From Bradyrhizobium sp. WD16 (GTDB lineage: Bacteria; Pseudomonadota; Alphaproteobacteria; Rhizobiales; Xanthobacteraceae), in assembly GCF_024181725.1 (NCBI RefSeq), contig NZ_CP028908.1, forward strand, positions 1,116,001 to 1,180,000: DNA of 64,000 nt, in the 5' to 3' direction. Each line of letters begins with the position of its first letter. Position 1 is the stretch's first letter. A program made the position numbers and the translations under genes. Shown in pieces: positions 1 to 8,501 of the stretch. The notes beneath the pieces are model-generated. The model was not told the origin of the DNA. It was given only the letters and a program-made list of their open reading frames with translations, and did no database searches.

Positions 1-34
1 GGAGGCGAGGAATTCTGGACAGGAGCCGCCGGCT

Positions 35-649
35 ATGAGCCAGCTTCCACCTTTGGTCAGCGACGTTGCCTTCACGCCCACCGTGAAGGAGATTCAGGGC
101 CGTAAAGGCTCCCGCTCCGCCTATGAACGCGCCGCCTGGGCGCGCGAGATCAGCCCCGACCTCGCCGGTTTCATCGCCGCCCAGACCAGCTTCTTCCTCG
201 CCACCGCCAATGCCGCCGGGCAGCCCTATATCCAGCACCGCGGCGGGCCGGCCGGCTTTCTGCACATGCTGGGGCCCACCACGCTCGGCTTCGCCGATTT
301 CAGCGGCAACCGTCAATATATCAGCGCCGGCAATCTCGCCGATAATCCCAAGGCCTTTCTGTTCCTGATCGACTATACTCATCGCCAGCGGGTCAAGATC
401 TGGGGGGAGGCTCGCCTTATCGACGACCGGCCGGATCTGGTGGCGCAACTGATGCCGCAAGGCTACAAGGCGCGCGGCGAAGCCGCGGTCCTGTTCGAGG
501 TCGCCGCCTGGAACGCCAACTGCCCGCAGCACATTCCCCAGCGCTTCGAGGCGGCAGACGTCACCGCCGCAATCGCCGTGCGCGAGGCGCGGATCGCGGA
601 GCTGGAAGCAGAATTGGCCACGTCACGGGCACAAGGCGCAACTGGATGA
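35..649 (+). CDS. Pyridoxamine 5'-phosphate oxidase-fold flavoprotein
   Basis: A 204-residue soluble protein of the split-barrel FMN-binding (PNPOx-like) superfamily. The family look comes from the segment around residues 45-125: a FFLATANAAGQPYIQHRGG strand, the GFADFSGNRQYISAGNL loop and a FLIDYTHRQRVKIWGEARL strand. Members bind flavin and reduce small substrates, but the substrate here cannot be told. A GGAGCC Shine-Dalgarno lies 8 nt before the ATG. The stop overlaps the next start as ATGA, so the two genes are probably translated together. The C-terminus is a short charged helix (REARIAELEAELA). It is not the vitamin B6 enzyme PdxH, whose signature sequence I do not see. Fold confident, role unknown. 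Confidence 0.8.
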   Translation: MSQLPPLVSDVAFTPTVKEIQGRKGSRSAYERAAWAREISPDLAGFIAAQTSFFLATANAAGQPYIQHRGGPAGFLHMLGPTTLGFADFSGNRQYISAGNLADNPKAFLFLIDYTHRQRVKIWGEARLIDDRPDLVAQLMPQGYKARGEAAVLFEVAAWNANCPQHIPQRFEAADVTAAIAVREARIAELEAELATSRAQGATG

Positions 650-1026
650 CGGCAGTGGACGAGGGCGACGCGAGCACGATGGTCGAGCGGCCGACACCGC
701 CTGTGACCGATGCCGCCGTCGGCGCCGATAATCCTTGCCAGGGTTGCGGCGCCTGCTGCGCCTATTCCGCCAATTGGCCACGCTTCAGCACCGAGGACGA
801 CGCGGCGCTGGGCCTCATTCCCGAAGCCCTCGTCAACGACCGTCAGTCCGGCATGCGCTGCGAGCGCGACCGCTGCTGCGCGCTCAAGGGCAATGTCGGC
901 GTCGCCACGGCCTGTGCGATTTACGCAGTGCGACCGGAGGTGTGCCGCAGTTGCGAGCCGGGCGATCCGGAATGCAATCTGGCGCGCCGTCGCTACGGGC
1001 TGCGCCCGCTGCCGGAAACGGCCTGA
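646..1026 (+). CDS. YkgJ-family cysteine-cluster (putative metal-binding) protein
   Basis: A 126-residue protein with a dense cysteine pattern: CQGCGACC near residue 30, then CERDRCC and a C-terminal CRSCEPGDPEC. This matches the YkgJ/UPF0153 family of presumed zinc- or iron-chelating proteins. The middle (ACAIYAVRPEVC) is the usual YkgJ signature. It has no signal peptide or membrane segment, so it should be cytoplasmic. The start codon overlaps the stop of the preceding flavoprotein gene, suggesting a two-gene operon. Members of the family are common in alphaproteobacteria and their cellular job is not established. Confidence 0.82.
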   Translation: MTAVDEGDASTMVERPTPPVTDAAVGADNPCQGCGACCAYSANWPRFSTEDDAALGLIPEALVNDRQSGMRCERDRCCALKGNVGVATACAIYAVRPEVCRSCEPGDPECNLARRRYGLRPLPETA

Positions 1027-1032
1027 GGACGA

Positions 1033-1425
1033 TCAGGCGGAAGCGGCAACGGGCTCGTCGTCGATATCGTCGAATACCGGCGGGGACGACAGCGGTGCGG
1101 TCGAGAGGGTGATGGCGCGGCGCTGCTGGGCGGCAGTGGCCGGACGGCTCGTTGGGGCCTGGCGCGACAAGGCATAGAGCGTCGCGCCGGCGCGTCCGCC
1201 GACGATCGTCAGGATGCGCTCGTCGCAACTCCCGGCGATGGCGATGCCGAGTTCATGGAGGTGGCTGCGGCGGTAGCAGTAGAGCGCCAGCATGGCGCGC
1301 AGCTCGGGCGCAACCGAGACGACGAGGGCCGGCAGACCATTGCGATCCGCGCGATAGAGACGCCCGAGCAGGTCGTCCTCGACCGGACAAGCGTCATTTT
1401 CAAATGCGTCGCGTCCAGACCACAT
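1033..1425 (-). CDS. Hypothetical protein, 130 aa
   Basis: I do not recognise this protein. The frame is open for 157 codons, but the ATG at 1425 has a clear GGAGAA Shine-Dalgarno 6 nt upstream, so I prefer the 130-residue form beginning MWSGRDAFEND. The N-terminal 75 residues look globular: a short acidic segment, a LPALVVSVAPELRAMLALYCYRRSHLHELG helical stretch and an AGSCDERILTIVGGRAGATLYALS region. The last 45 residues are low-complexity, rich in A, P, S and acidic residues. There is no signal peptide. It converges on the cysteine-cluster gene with only 6 nt between stops. It could be a lineage-specific protein; the coding call rests on the ribosome-binding site and a reasonable composition. 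Confidence 0.5.
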   Translation of the reverse strand: MWSGRDAFENDACPVEDDLLGRLYRADRNGLPALVVSVAPELRAMLALYCYRRSHLHELGIAIAGSCDERILTIVGGRAGATLYALSRQAPTSRPATAAQQRRAITLSTAPLSSPPVFDDIDDEPVAASA

Positions 1426-1512
1426 GCACGTTCTCCGTGCATTCGACAATGCGACTCGAACTCTTAACGAGACGTTAACCACGACCCCGCCGCAACCCGA
1501 TCGCACGTCACC

Positions 1513-2211
1513 CTATTCGTCGATGAAGGTCGCGGCCTCGCCGATCGACGCCCGACTGGTGCGGTAGCTGTTGGCGGGATGAGACGGATCGGCATAGCCG
1601 AACGAGATGCCGCAGACCACACGGCGGTCCTCGCCAAGACCGAAATAGCCGCGGATGAATTTCGAATAACCGGCCAGCGCCGCCTGGGGGATAGTGGCGA
1701 CACCGAGCGCCTGCGCCGCCATCATGAAATTGGCGACATAGCCGCCGCAATCGACCGCGCCGTAGACGCCCAAAGCCTCGTCGGTGCTGATGACGGCGAC
1801 ATGCGGCGCGCCGAACAGCTTGAAATTCTGCAGCGACTGCAGGCGGTAGCCCTGCTTGTCGCCGCGCGCGATGCCGAGGGCGTTGTAGAGCTGGAAGCCG
1901 CTTTCGCGGCGACGCTCGAGATAGACGCCGCGATACTCGCGGGGAAAGGGAAAGTCCGACCCTGACGCATGTGCGGAGGTGTCCGCACCCGCCTCGGCGA
2001 AGATCGCGTCGCGAAACCGTGCCGCCGCCGCGCCGCTCGCCACGATCACCTGCCAGGGCTGGCTGTTGCACCAGGATGCAGTGCGCTGGGCCGCTGCGAG
2101 AACCCGTTCGATCACCGGGCGCGGCACCGGATCGGGGCGGAAGGCGCGGCACGAATAGCGCTCGGCGAGCAGCGCCTCGACCGCCTCGATGCGGCCGGAC
2201 GACGAAGTCAT
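1513..2211 (-). CDS. Nitroreductase-family FMN oxidoreductase
   Basis: A 232-residue nitroreductase-fold protein. Evidence is the N-terminal FMN-phosphate motif RYSCRAFRPDPVP, the AAQRTASWCNSQPWQVIVASG segment typical of the family, and the C-terminal VVCGISFGYAD. Such enzymes use FMN and NAD(P)H to reduce nitro groups, quinones or related substrates, usually as dimers; the substrate here is unknown. The frame opens further upstream, but a GGAGAA motif just before the ATG at 2211 favours this start. It is the last gene after the decayed acyl-CoA genes on the same strand and may once have been in their operon. Confidence 0.85.
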   Translation of the reverse strand: MTSSSGRIEAVEALLAERYSCRAFRPDPVPRPVIERVLAAAQRTASWCNSQPWQVIVASGAAAARFRDAIFAEAGADTSAHASGSDFPFPREYRGVYLERRRESGFQLYNALGIARGDKQGYRLQSLQNFKLFGAPHVAVISTDEALGVYGAVDCGGYVANFMMAAQALGVATIPQAALAGYSKFIRGYFGLGEDRRVVCGISFGYADPSHPANSYRTSRASIGEAATFIDE

Positions 2212-2243
2212 GGCGTTCTCCAACTTTGAGCCAACGACGCCCA

Positions 2244-2387
2244 TCAGCGCCCCTTGGTCGGCACCTTATTGATCGGCAGGTCCCTGTCGACCCTGACATC
2301 GCTCGGCAGCCCGAGTACCCGTTCGGCGATGATGTTGCGCACGGCCCAGCTGGCGAGCCTGGAGCGTACCGCAGGATCGTCCAGCGT
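2244..2387 (-). pseudogene. Acyl-CoA dehydrogenase remnant (C-terminal)
   Basis: A 47-codon open stretch without a start ends in the typical acyl-CoA dehydrogenase tail: RNIIAERVLGLP, which normally follows a TSEIQ or similar segment at the end of a roughly 390-residue enzyme. The preceding TLDDPAVRSRLASWA resembles a mid-protein helix of the same family joined directly to the tail, as if about 100 or more codons were lost in frame. It follows the truncated enoyl-CoA hydratase on the same strand and is not a complete gene. The identification rests on one motif, so it is moderately secure. Confidence 0.6.
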
Positions 2388-2392
2388 GGGGC

Positions 2393-2638
2393 TTACGCTT
2401 GCGGCGCGTCCGCCGGCCGTCGCGCCATCGCCTCCTTGAGATCGAGGCCGGCGCAGAAAGCCTTGCCGGCGCCGCGCAGCACCACGACACGGGTGTCGTG
2501 GTGCTTGGCGAGGCCGGCGAAATATTGGCCAGGCGCGGCCACCAGACTGTCATCGAGTGCGTCGAGGCGGTCCGGGCGATTCATCGTCACCCGGTCGACA
2601 CCGTCCTCGTGCTCGATCAGCAGAGCGGCCGCGCTCAT
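2393..2638 (-). pseudogene. Truncated enoyl-CoA hydratase/isomerase (N-terminal remnant)
   Basis: Eighty-one codons from an ATG 8 nt after the SDR gene stop. They encode the N-terminal third of a crotonase-fold enzyme: VTMNRPDRLDALDDSLV, then VVVLRGAGKAFCAGLDLKE, which holds the first oxyanion-hole loop. A normal family member has about 260 residues; here the frame ends after DLKEAMARRPADAPQA. The second oxyanion-hole glycine region and the catalytic acid are gone, so it should be inactive. The next 150 bases on this strand carry acyl-CoA dehydrogenase tail sequence, consistent with a deletion that joined two neighbouring genes. It would have belonged to the acyl-CoA degradation operon upstream. 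Confidence 0.72.
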
Positions 2639-2646
2639 GGCCCGCC

Positions 2647-3405
2647 TTACCTCGGCGCCATGCGGATCGCGCCATCGAGACGGATGGTCTCGCCGTTGAG
2701 CATCGGGTTCTCGACGATATGCACCGCCAGCGCGCCGTATTCCTCCGGCTTGCCGAGGCGGGCCGGGTGCGGGACCTGCTTGCCGAGGCTGTCACGCGCC
2801 TCTTCGCTCAGCCCCATCAGCAGCGGGGTGAGGAACAGCCCCGGTGCGATGGTGCAGACGCGGATGAAGAGACTGGAGAGATCGCGCGCCACCGGCAGCG
2901 TCAGGCCGACAATGCCGCCCTTGGAGGCAGAATAGGCCGCCTGGCCGATCTGGCCGTCAAAGGCGGCGACGCTGGCGGTGTTGACGACGACGCCGCGCTC
3001 CTCGCCGATCGGCGACTGGGTCTGCAGCCGGTCGGCGAACAGACGGATGCAGTTGAAGGTGCCGATCAGGTTGACGCGGATGACGCGCGAGAACTGGTCC
3101 AGCGGATAGGGACCGTTCTTGCCGACGGTCTTGGCGGCGCCACCGATGCCGGCGCAGTTCACCAGGACGCGGGCGACGCCGTGGGCCGCCTCGGCCTTGG
3201 CCAGCGCGGCCTTGACGTCGTTTTCATCGGCGACGTCGCCGACCAGGGCGACGCCGCTGATTTCGGCGGCGACCGTCTCCGCGTTCTCCTTGTTGACGTC
3301 GAGCACCGCGACCTTGGCGCCCTTGGCGGCCATGGCGCGGGCTGTCGCCGCCCCGAGGCCGGATCCGCCTCCGGTGATGACGACGGCTACGTCTTTCAAC
3401 TGCAT
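2647..3405 (-). CDS. SDR-family 3-hydroxyacyl-CoA dehydrogenase
   Basis: A 252-residue short-chain dehydrogenase/reductase. It begins with the NAD-binding [29 protein letters not shown] motif, followed by [10 protein letters not shown], the catalytic Ser in [10 protein letters not shown] and the YSASKGG active-site motif. The close likeness is to human type 10 17β-HSD / 3-hydroxy-2-methylbutyryl-CoA dehydrogenase (the [26 protein letters not shown] segment). The expected reaction is NAD-dependent oxidation of a 3-hydroxyacyl-CoA. The frame is open far upstream, but the family N-terminus [13 protein letters not shown] and an AAAGG Shine-Dalgarno fix the start at 3405. It lies between a CaiB/AMACR gene and the hydratase remnant, as in branched-chain or β-oxidation operons. 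Confidence 0.87.
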   Translation of the reverse strand: MQLKDVAVVITGGGSGLGAATARAMAAKGAKVAVLDVNKENAETVAAEISGVALVGDVADENDVKAALAKAEAAHGVARVLVNCAGIGGAAKTVGKNGPYPLDQFSRVIRVNLIGTFNCIRLFADRLQTQSPIGEERGVVVNTASVAAFDGQIGQAAYSASKGGIVGLTLPVARDLSSLFIRVCTIAPGLFLTPLLMGLSEEARDSLGKQVPHPARLGKPEEYGALAVHIVENPMLNGETIRLDGAIRMAPR

Positions 3406-3443
3406 GTCAGTGCCTTTCTGTGGGAGTTGAACTTGCTGTGTGT

Positions 3444-4550
3444 TTAGGACGCCCAGGCCGCGAGAATATCCGATGCGGTCGACGGTGCCACCGCCGCCGA
3501 ACCCTGGATCTGCGAAGCCGTGCGGGAGAAGCGCGGCGCCGGCGCCGGCTGAAGCTGGCCGGCGTACTCGACGAACGTCTTGCGGGCGGCGAGATGCGGA
3601 TGCGACGGCGCCTCGAACAGGCCGACCACGCCGGCAACGCAAGCCTCCGTGCCCTCCAGCACCGCCACCCATTCGTCGCGGGTCTTGCGCTTGAAGATTT
3701 CCTCGAGCTTGCGCTGCTGCGCCGGCCAGTTCGCGCAGTCGAACTGAGAGCCAAAATCGTCCTCACCGAGGCCGACGAGACGGCGCAGCTCGGCATAGAA
3801 CTGCGGCTCGATAGCGCCGATCGCGATCGTGCGGCCATCGGCGCATTGATAAGGGCGGTAGAAATGCGCGCCGCCGTCGAGCAGGTTGCTGCGCGTCGAG
3901 GCGGTCCAGCGCCCGAGCGCGCGCATGCTGTGGAACATCGAGAGCATCAGCGATACACCATCGCACATCGCGGCATCGACCACTTGGCCCTGCCCCGAAC
4001 GACCGGCCTCGATCACCGCGGCGAGCACGCCGACCACCAGAAACAGTGCGCCGCCGCCGTAGTCGCCGACGAGATTGAGCGGCGCCACCGCCTCCCCGTT
4101 GCTGGCGCGGAACGAATCCAGCGCGCCGGTGATGGCGATGTAATTGATGTCGTGACCAGCCGCTTGCGCCAGCGGTCCGCTCTGGCCCCATCCGGTCATG
4201 CGGCCATAGACCAGGCGCGGGTTGCGCGCCAATGCCGCTTCAGGCCCGAGCCCGAGCCGCTCCATCACCTCGGGACGGAAACCTTCGAGCAGCACGTCGG
4301 CGGCGGCGATCAGGTCGAGCGCCTGGGCGACGTGATCAGGCTGCTTGAGATCGAGTTCGAGAATGCGGCGGCCGCGGTTGACGAAGTCGCGCTCGTCGCG
4401 CCTGCCCTGGCCCGGCCGCACCACCGAGACCACGTCGGCCCCCATGTCCGACAGCATCATGGCGGCGAACGGCCCGGGCCCGATGCCGGCGAATTCGATC
4501 ACCCGGATTCCTGCCAGTGGTCCCGATGCTCCCGTCCGGCTCACGTCCAT
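3444..4550 (-). CDS. CaiB/BaiF family, α-methylacyl-CoA racemase-like
   Basis: A 368-residue class III CoA-transferase-fold protein closest in look to α-methylacyl-CoA racemase (AMACR). The N-terminus [31 protein letters not shown] is diagnostic. His133 in [14 protein letters not shown] and Asp163 in VGDYGGGAL match the catalytic His/Asp pair known for mycobacterial MCR. The VVDAAMCDG motif follows. The reaction would be inversion of the 2-methyl centre of branched acyl-CoAs so that β-oxidation can proceed. The start is set at 4550, where the family N-terminus begins, although the frame continues upstream. It is 38 nt upstream of the SDR gene and just after the TetR gene on the same strand. 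Confidence 0.83.
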   Translation of the reverse strand: MDVSRTGASGPLAGIRVIEFAGIGPGPFAAMMLSDMGADVVSVVRPGQGRRDERDFVNRGRRILELDLKQPDHVAQALDLIAAADVLLEGFRPEVMERLGLGPEAALARNPRLVYGRMTGWGQSGPLAQAAGHDINYIAITGALDSFRASNGEAVAPLNLVGDYGGGALFLVVGVLAAVIEAGRSGQGQVVDAAMCDGVSLMLSMFHSMRALGRWTASTRSNLLDGGAHFYRPYQCADGRTIAIGAIEPQFYAELRRLVGLGEDDFGSQFDCANWPAQQRKLEEIFKRKTRDEWVAVLEGTEACVAGVVGLFEAPSHPHLAARKTFVEYAGQLQPAPAPRFSRTASQIQGSAAVAPSTASDILAAWAS

Positions 4551-4570
4551 GCCTCCCGAATGCCTCTCTT

Positions 4571-5290
4571 TTATCGTTTGCGCTTCTGCGCTTCCACGCT
4601 TCGGCAAGTTGCGGTCGTTACCGCCGCCGGACCGCGCCCGCCCGCCGGACACAGCATGCCGCCGAGCAGAGTCTCGATCATGTAGTCGATATAGTTGCGC
4701 CGCACCTCGTCCGTGACCTCGCCGACACCCGCGGCGCGCTCCATGGCGTGGCGGCCATGGAAGAGATGATCGCAGGCGCCGACCACATGCGTATAGAAGA
4801 AGATCGGGTCTACCTTGCGGAATTGGCCCGCCGCAACCCCCTCGTCCAGCAACCGGCGCTGGAAATCGAGCAGCGGCTTGATGAAGAAGACCGAGACCGA
4901 ATCCGCCGAGCTTTCGCTGCTGCCATGCAGCAGGAAATGGATCAGGCGGTTCATGTAGGGCGAGCGGTAATAGGCGTTGACGATGCCGGCGATGTGCAAC
5001 CGCAATTTTTCGGTCGGCGAGATCGGCTGTGCCAGCAGAAACTTCAGATTGGAGAACTGGGCCTCGGCGTCGCGGGCGAGCAGCGCCAGCAGAAGGCCTT
5101 CCTTGTTGCCGAAGTGGTATTTGACCAGCGCGGCATTGGCCCCGGATTTCTGGGCGATGTCGGCGAGCGACAACTCGATCGAGTTACGCTCGATCATCAA
5201 TGCGCTGGCCGCCGCAAGCAACCGCTCTGCGGTCGAATTCCGCACGGCGGGCATTCCGTTCGTCGCACGCCTGGTCACCCCCGACGCCAT
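4571..5290 (-). CDS. TetR-family transcriptional regulator
   Basis: A 239-residue TetR repressor. The DNA-binding domain occupies roughly residues 20-70: TAERLLAAASALMIER, then LSLADIAQKSGANAALVKYHFGNKEGLLLALL, with the recognition helix ANAALVKYHFGNK. The C-terminal domain (FKIYTH-like, with HVVGACDHLFHGRHAMER) would bind a ligand, probably an acyl-CoA given the neighbours. It is divergent from the thiolase gene and heads the CaiB-SDR strand, so it likely controls both directions from the 147-bp gap. The ligand and operator are inferred, not shown. Confidence 0.87.
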   Translation of the reverse strand: MASGVTRRATNGMPAVRNSTAERLLAAASALMIERNSIELSLADIAQKSGANAALVKYHFGNKEGLLLALLARDAEAQFSNLKFLLAQPISPTEKLRLHIAGIVNAYYRSPYMNRLIHFLLHGSSESSADSVSVFFIKPLLDFQRRLLDEGVAAGQFRKVDPIFFYTHVVGACDHLFHGRHAMERAAGVGEVTDEVRRNYIDYMIETLLGGMLCPAGGRGPAAVTTATCRSVEAQKRKR

Positions 5291-5367
5291 GTTGCTTGCA
5301 CATCCTCCGCGAACGGCTGCCGCCTGCGGACGCCGTTCCTCGACGTCGACCGACGTTAATTGATTGA

Positions 5368-5396
5368 TTGACTAAGTCCAGCCTCAACTCTTTAAT
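5368..5396 (+). promoter_or_regulatory. σ70-like promoter of the thiolase gene with possible TetR half-sites
   Basis: TTGACT at 5368-5373 and TTTAAT at 5391-5396 are separated by 17 nt, giving a predicted start about 35 nt before the thiolase ATG. The −35 overlaps a short dyad GACT-A-AGTC in an AT-rich stretch (TTGATTGATTGACTAAG), the only such stretch in the divergent gap. It is a reasonable place for TetR binding. Promoter form is moderately good; the operator is speculative. Confidence 0.45.
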
Positions 5397-5437
5397 TTGG
5401 GCAACCAAGCAAGAAACCGGCGCCCAAGGAGACCGAA

Positions 5438-6610
5438 ATGGCTGAAGCCTATATCGTTGCAGCAGCGCGCACCGCGGGAGGACGAAAGGGCGGCAGGCTC
5501 TCCGGCTGGCATCCCGCCGATCTCGCAGCCATCATCCTCGATGAACTGGTGGAGCGCAGCGGCGCCGACCCGGCCCAGGTCGAGGACGTGATCATGGGCT
5601 GCGTCATGCAGACCGGCGAGCAGTCCAACAACATCGCCCGCAACGCCGTGATGGCCTCGAAGCTGCCGGAAAGCGTGCCCGGCACCTCGATCGACCGGCA
5701 ATGCGGCTCGTCGCAGCAGGCGCTGCATTTCGCCGCCCAGGCGGTGATGTCGGGCGCGATGGATGTCGTGATCGCCGCGGGCGTGGAGAGCATGACGCGG
5801 GTGCCGATGGGCCTCGCCTCGACACTGCCGGCCAAGAACGGCTACGGCCATTACAAGAGCCCGCGGATGGAGCGCCGCTATCCCGATATCCAGTTCAGCC
5901 AGTTCACCGGCGCCGAGATGATGGCCCAGAAGTTCGGACTTGAGAAGGAACTGCTCGACCAGTTCGCCTACCAGAGCCATCAGCGCGCCATCGCGGCGAC
6001 CCGGAGCGGCGCCTTCAAGGACGAGATCGTGCCGGTGACCATCACCTGGGCCGACGGCTCGACCGATACGCATCATATCGACGAGGGAATCCGCTTCGAT
6101 GCCACGATCGACGGCATCCGCGGCGTCAAGCTGATCACCGAGGGCGGCCGGCTCACGGCGGCGACATCGAGCCAGATCTGCGACGGCGCCTCGGGCGTCA
6201 TGGTCGTCAACGAGAGGGGGCTGAAATCCCTTGGCGTCAAGCCGATGGCCCGGGTCCATCATATGACGATGATCGGCCACGACCCGGTGATCATGCTGGA
6301 AGCTCCGCTGCCGGCGACCCAACGCGCCTTGAAGAAGGCGGGCATGAAGATCGACGATATCGACCTGTTCGAGGTCAACGAGGCCTTCGCCTCGGTACCG
6401 ACCGCATGGCTGAAGGACACCGGCGCGGATCCGGCGAGGCTCAACGTCAACGGCGGCGCCATCGCCCTCGGCCATCCACTGGGCGGCTCGGGCACCAAGC
6501 TGATGACGACGCTGATCCACGCGCTGAAGGCGCGCAATAGGCGCTATGGGCTGCAGACCATGTGCGAAGGCGGCGGCATGGCCAACGTCACCATCGTCGA
6601 GCGTCTGTGA
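5438..6610 (+). CDS. Acetyl-CoA C-acyltransferase (thiolase)
   Basis: A 390-residue type II thiolase of normal length. The nucleophile Cys89 is in SIDRQCGSSQQALHFAA, His346 in the GGAIALGHPLGGSG motif, and the second acid/base Cys376 in CEGGGMANVTIVERL. The NEAFAS motif is present as VNEAFASVPTAWL. It would cleave 3-ketoacyl-CoA with CoA, or run in the reverse condensing direction. AGGAG lies before the ATG. It is transcribed away from tetR and followed by a strong terminator, so it may form its own unit, supplying the last step of the pathway started by the ligase, AMACR and SDR. Confidence 0.93.
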   Translation: MAEAYIVAAARTAGGRKGGRLSGWHPADLAAIILDELVERSGADPAQVEDVIMGCVMQTGEQSNNIARNAVMASKLPESVPGTSIDRQCGSSQQALHFAAQAVMSGAMDVVIAAGVESMTRVPMGLASTLPAKNGYGHYKSPRMERRYPDIQFSQFTGAEMMAQKFGLEKELLDQFAYQSHQRAIAATRSGAFKDEIVPVTITWADGSTDTHHIDEGIRFDATIDGIRGVKLITEGGRLTAATSSQICDGASGVMVVNERGLKSLGVKPMARVHHMTMIGHDPVIMLEAPLPATQRALKKAGMKIDDIDLFEVNEAFASVPTAWLKDTGADPARLNVNGGAIALGHPLGGSGTKLMTTLIHALKARNRRYGLQTMCEGGGMANVTIVERL

Positions 6611-6616
6611 CGATCA

Positions 6617-6640
6617 GGGCGGCCGCGCGGCCGCCCTTTT
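6617..6640 (+). terminator. Rho-independent terminator after the thiolase gene
   Basis: A perfect 20-nt GC palindrome (GGGCGGCCGC followed by GCGGCCGCCC) starts 7 nt after the thiolase stop and is followed by TTTT. Form and position fit an intrinsic terminator. Confidence 0.75.
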
Positions 6641-6767
6641 CTCGCGCGAGATCAGCGCGATCGTTGCGTGAGATCACCGTGCTGCACCGCCGATGCGGCC
6701 GGCCCCGATCGCGACATGGCGGGCCGGTCGCGCACGCCGGACACGGCACGCTCGACGAGGAAACACC

Positions 6768-6785
6768 ATGAGGGATTTCCGATGA
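6768..6785 (+). other. Five-codon leader ORF overlapping the acyl-CoA ligase start
   Basis: ATG at 6768, preceded by GAGGA at good spacing, opens a frame encoding MRDFR and ends in a TGA that overlaps the ligase ATG at 6782 (ATGA). Its likely role would be translational coupling. Whether it is translated is unknown. It could also be chance. Confidence 0.35.
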
Positions 6786-8323
6786 CGCATCCGTCGCTGC
6801 ATGCGCGGACCACGCCCGACAAGATCGCCTATCAGATGGCTGGCTCCGGCGAGGCGATCACCTACCGTGAACTCGACCGCCGTTCCAATCAGGGCGCCCA
6901 GCACTTGCGCTCGCTCGGACTGAAGGCCGGCGATCACATCGCCTTGCTGATGGAGAACTCGCTCGCCTTCATGGAGATCTGCTGGGCGGCGCAGCGCAGC
7001 GGGCTCTACTACACCGCCATCAGCCGCTACCTGACCGCCGACGAGGTCGCCTATGTCGTCAAGGACTGCGGCGCCAGGGTGATGATCACCTCGCCGAAAT
7101 GCATCGCGGTGGTGGCGCCACTCCACTCCTCGGAGCCGGATGCGCCGGCGTTCTATGTCACCGGGGCGGCACAGGGCGGCTTCCGCTCCTGGGACGATGC
7201 GCTGCGCGCGCAGCCGGATACACCGATCGCCGACGAGGTCGGCGGCTACGACATGCTCTACTCATCGGGCACCACCGGCCGGCCGAAAGGCATCAAGCGC
7301 CAGTCCACCAACGACCCGATCGAGACACCGAACGCCTTCCTGCGTTTTCTGTGCGCCGACATGTGCGGCATGACGCGGAACACGATCTATCTTTCACCGG
7401 CGCCGCTCTATCATGCGGCGCCGCTGCGCTTCAACATGATGGTCGGCGTGCTCGGCGCCACGTCGATCATCATGGAGCATTTCGACGCCGAACAGTTCCT
7501 CGCTCTGGTCGAACAGCACCGCGTCAGCCACAGCCAGCTTGTACCGACGATGTTCGTGCGCATGCTCAAGCTGCCCGATGACGTGCGCCGGCGCTACGAC
7601 CTGTCGTCGCTGAAGGGCGCGATCCATGCCGCCGCGCCCTGCCCGGTGGACGTCAAGGCGCGCATGATCGAATGGTGGGGGCCGATCCTGATCGAATATT
7701 ACGCCGGTTCGGAGGGCAATGGCGTCACCGTCTGCACCTCGCAGGAATGGCTGGCGCACAAGGGCAGCGTCGGCCGCGCCGTGGTCGGCAAGGTCAAGAT
7801 CGTCGATGAGAATGACGACGAATGTCCTGTCGGCGAGATCGGCATGGTCTATTTCGCCGATGCGCCGCAATTCGCCTATCACAACGATCCGAACAAGACG
7901 AAACGCGCCTATAATGCCAGGGGCTGGTCGACGCTCGGGGATGTCGGCTATCTCGACACCGACGGTTTCCTCTACCTCACCGACCGCAAGGCCTACATGA
8001 TCATCTCCGGCGGGGTGAACATCTATCCCCAGGAGACCGAGGACGTGCTGATCACCCATCCGGCGGTGGCCGACGTCGCCGTATTCGGAGTGCCAAACGG
8101 GGACATGGGCGAGGAGGTCAAGGCCGTGGTGCAGCCGCACGACATGAGCCGGGCCGGCAAGGCACTCGAAGCGGAACTGATCGCCTTCTGCCGTCAGCAC
8201 CTGTCGCCGCTGAAGTGCCCACGCTCGGTCGATTTCGATCCGGAACTGCCGCGCACCCCAACCGGCAAGCTGATCAAACGGCACCTGCGCGACCGCTACT
8301 GGCCGGCCAAAACGAGCGCCTGA
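6782..8323 (+). CDS. AMP-dependent acyl-CoA synthetase (class I adenylate-forming)
   Basis: A 513-residue ANL-superfamily ligase. Visible motifs are the P-loop-like LYSSGTTGRPKGIKR near residue 160, YYAGSEGNGVT (A5), the GDVGYLDTDGFLYLTDRK segment (A7/A8) and the C-terminal lysine in RTPTGKLIKRHLRDRYW. It should activate a carboxylic acid to an acyl-AMP and then an acyl-CoA. The start MTHPSLHARTTPDKIAYQ is typical of this subfamily, although the frame extends upstream. The gene follows the thiolase in the same direction after a terminator. It probably feeds the pathway with its first CoA ester. The substrate cannot be named from sequence. Confidence 0.9.
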   Translation: MTHPSLHARTTPDKIAYQMAGSGEAITYRELDRRSNQGAQHLRSLGLKAGDHIALLMENSLAFMEICWAAQRSGLYYTAISRYLTADEVAYVVKDCGARVMITSPKCIAVVAPLHSSEPDAPAFYVTGAAQGGFRSWDDALRAQPDTPIADEVGGYDMLYSSGTTGRPKGIKRQSTNDPIETPNAFLRFLCADMCGMTRNTIYLSPAPLYHAAPLRFNMMVGVLGATSIIMEHFDAEQFLALVEQHRVSHSQLVPTMFVRMLKLPDDVRRRYDLSSLKGAIHAAAPCPVDVKARMIEWWGPILIEYYAGSEGNGVTVCTSQEWLAHKGSVGRAVVGKVKIVDENDDECPVGEIGMVYFADAPQFAYHNDPNKTKRAYNARGWSTLGDVGYLDTDGFLYLTDRKAYMIISGGVNIYPQETEDVLITHPAVADVAVFGVPNGDMGEEVKAVVQPHDMSRAGKALEAELIAFCRQHLSPLKCPRSVDFDPELPRTPTGKLIKRHLRDRYWPAKTSA

Positions 8324-8501
8324 CGCCGCGCCCGGCACTCAACCCGCTCCGAGAGATGCGGCACTCGGGCGCAGGTGTTTCCAAAATATCGCGTTCGGCA
8401 GCTTTCCTGCATTTCTGGCGTGGTAAACTGAAGTCGCTCGCCTCGATCTATGCTAGACGGAGGCGGGCTGAATCCTCCCACTGCCGAATCGAAGGGATCT
8501 G

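Noticed and set aside
35-649. PdxH as the name for the two PNPOx-fold proteins (also 41713-42324)
   Set aside because: The fold is similar, but neither shows the typical PdxH active-site sequence.
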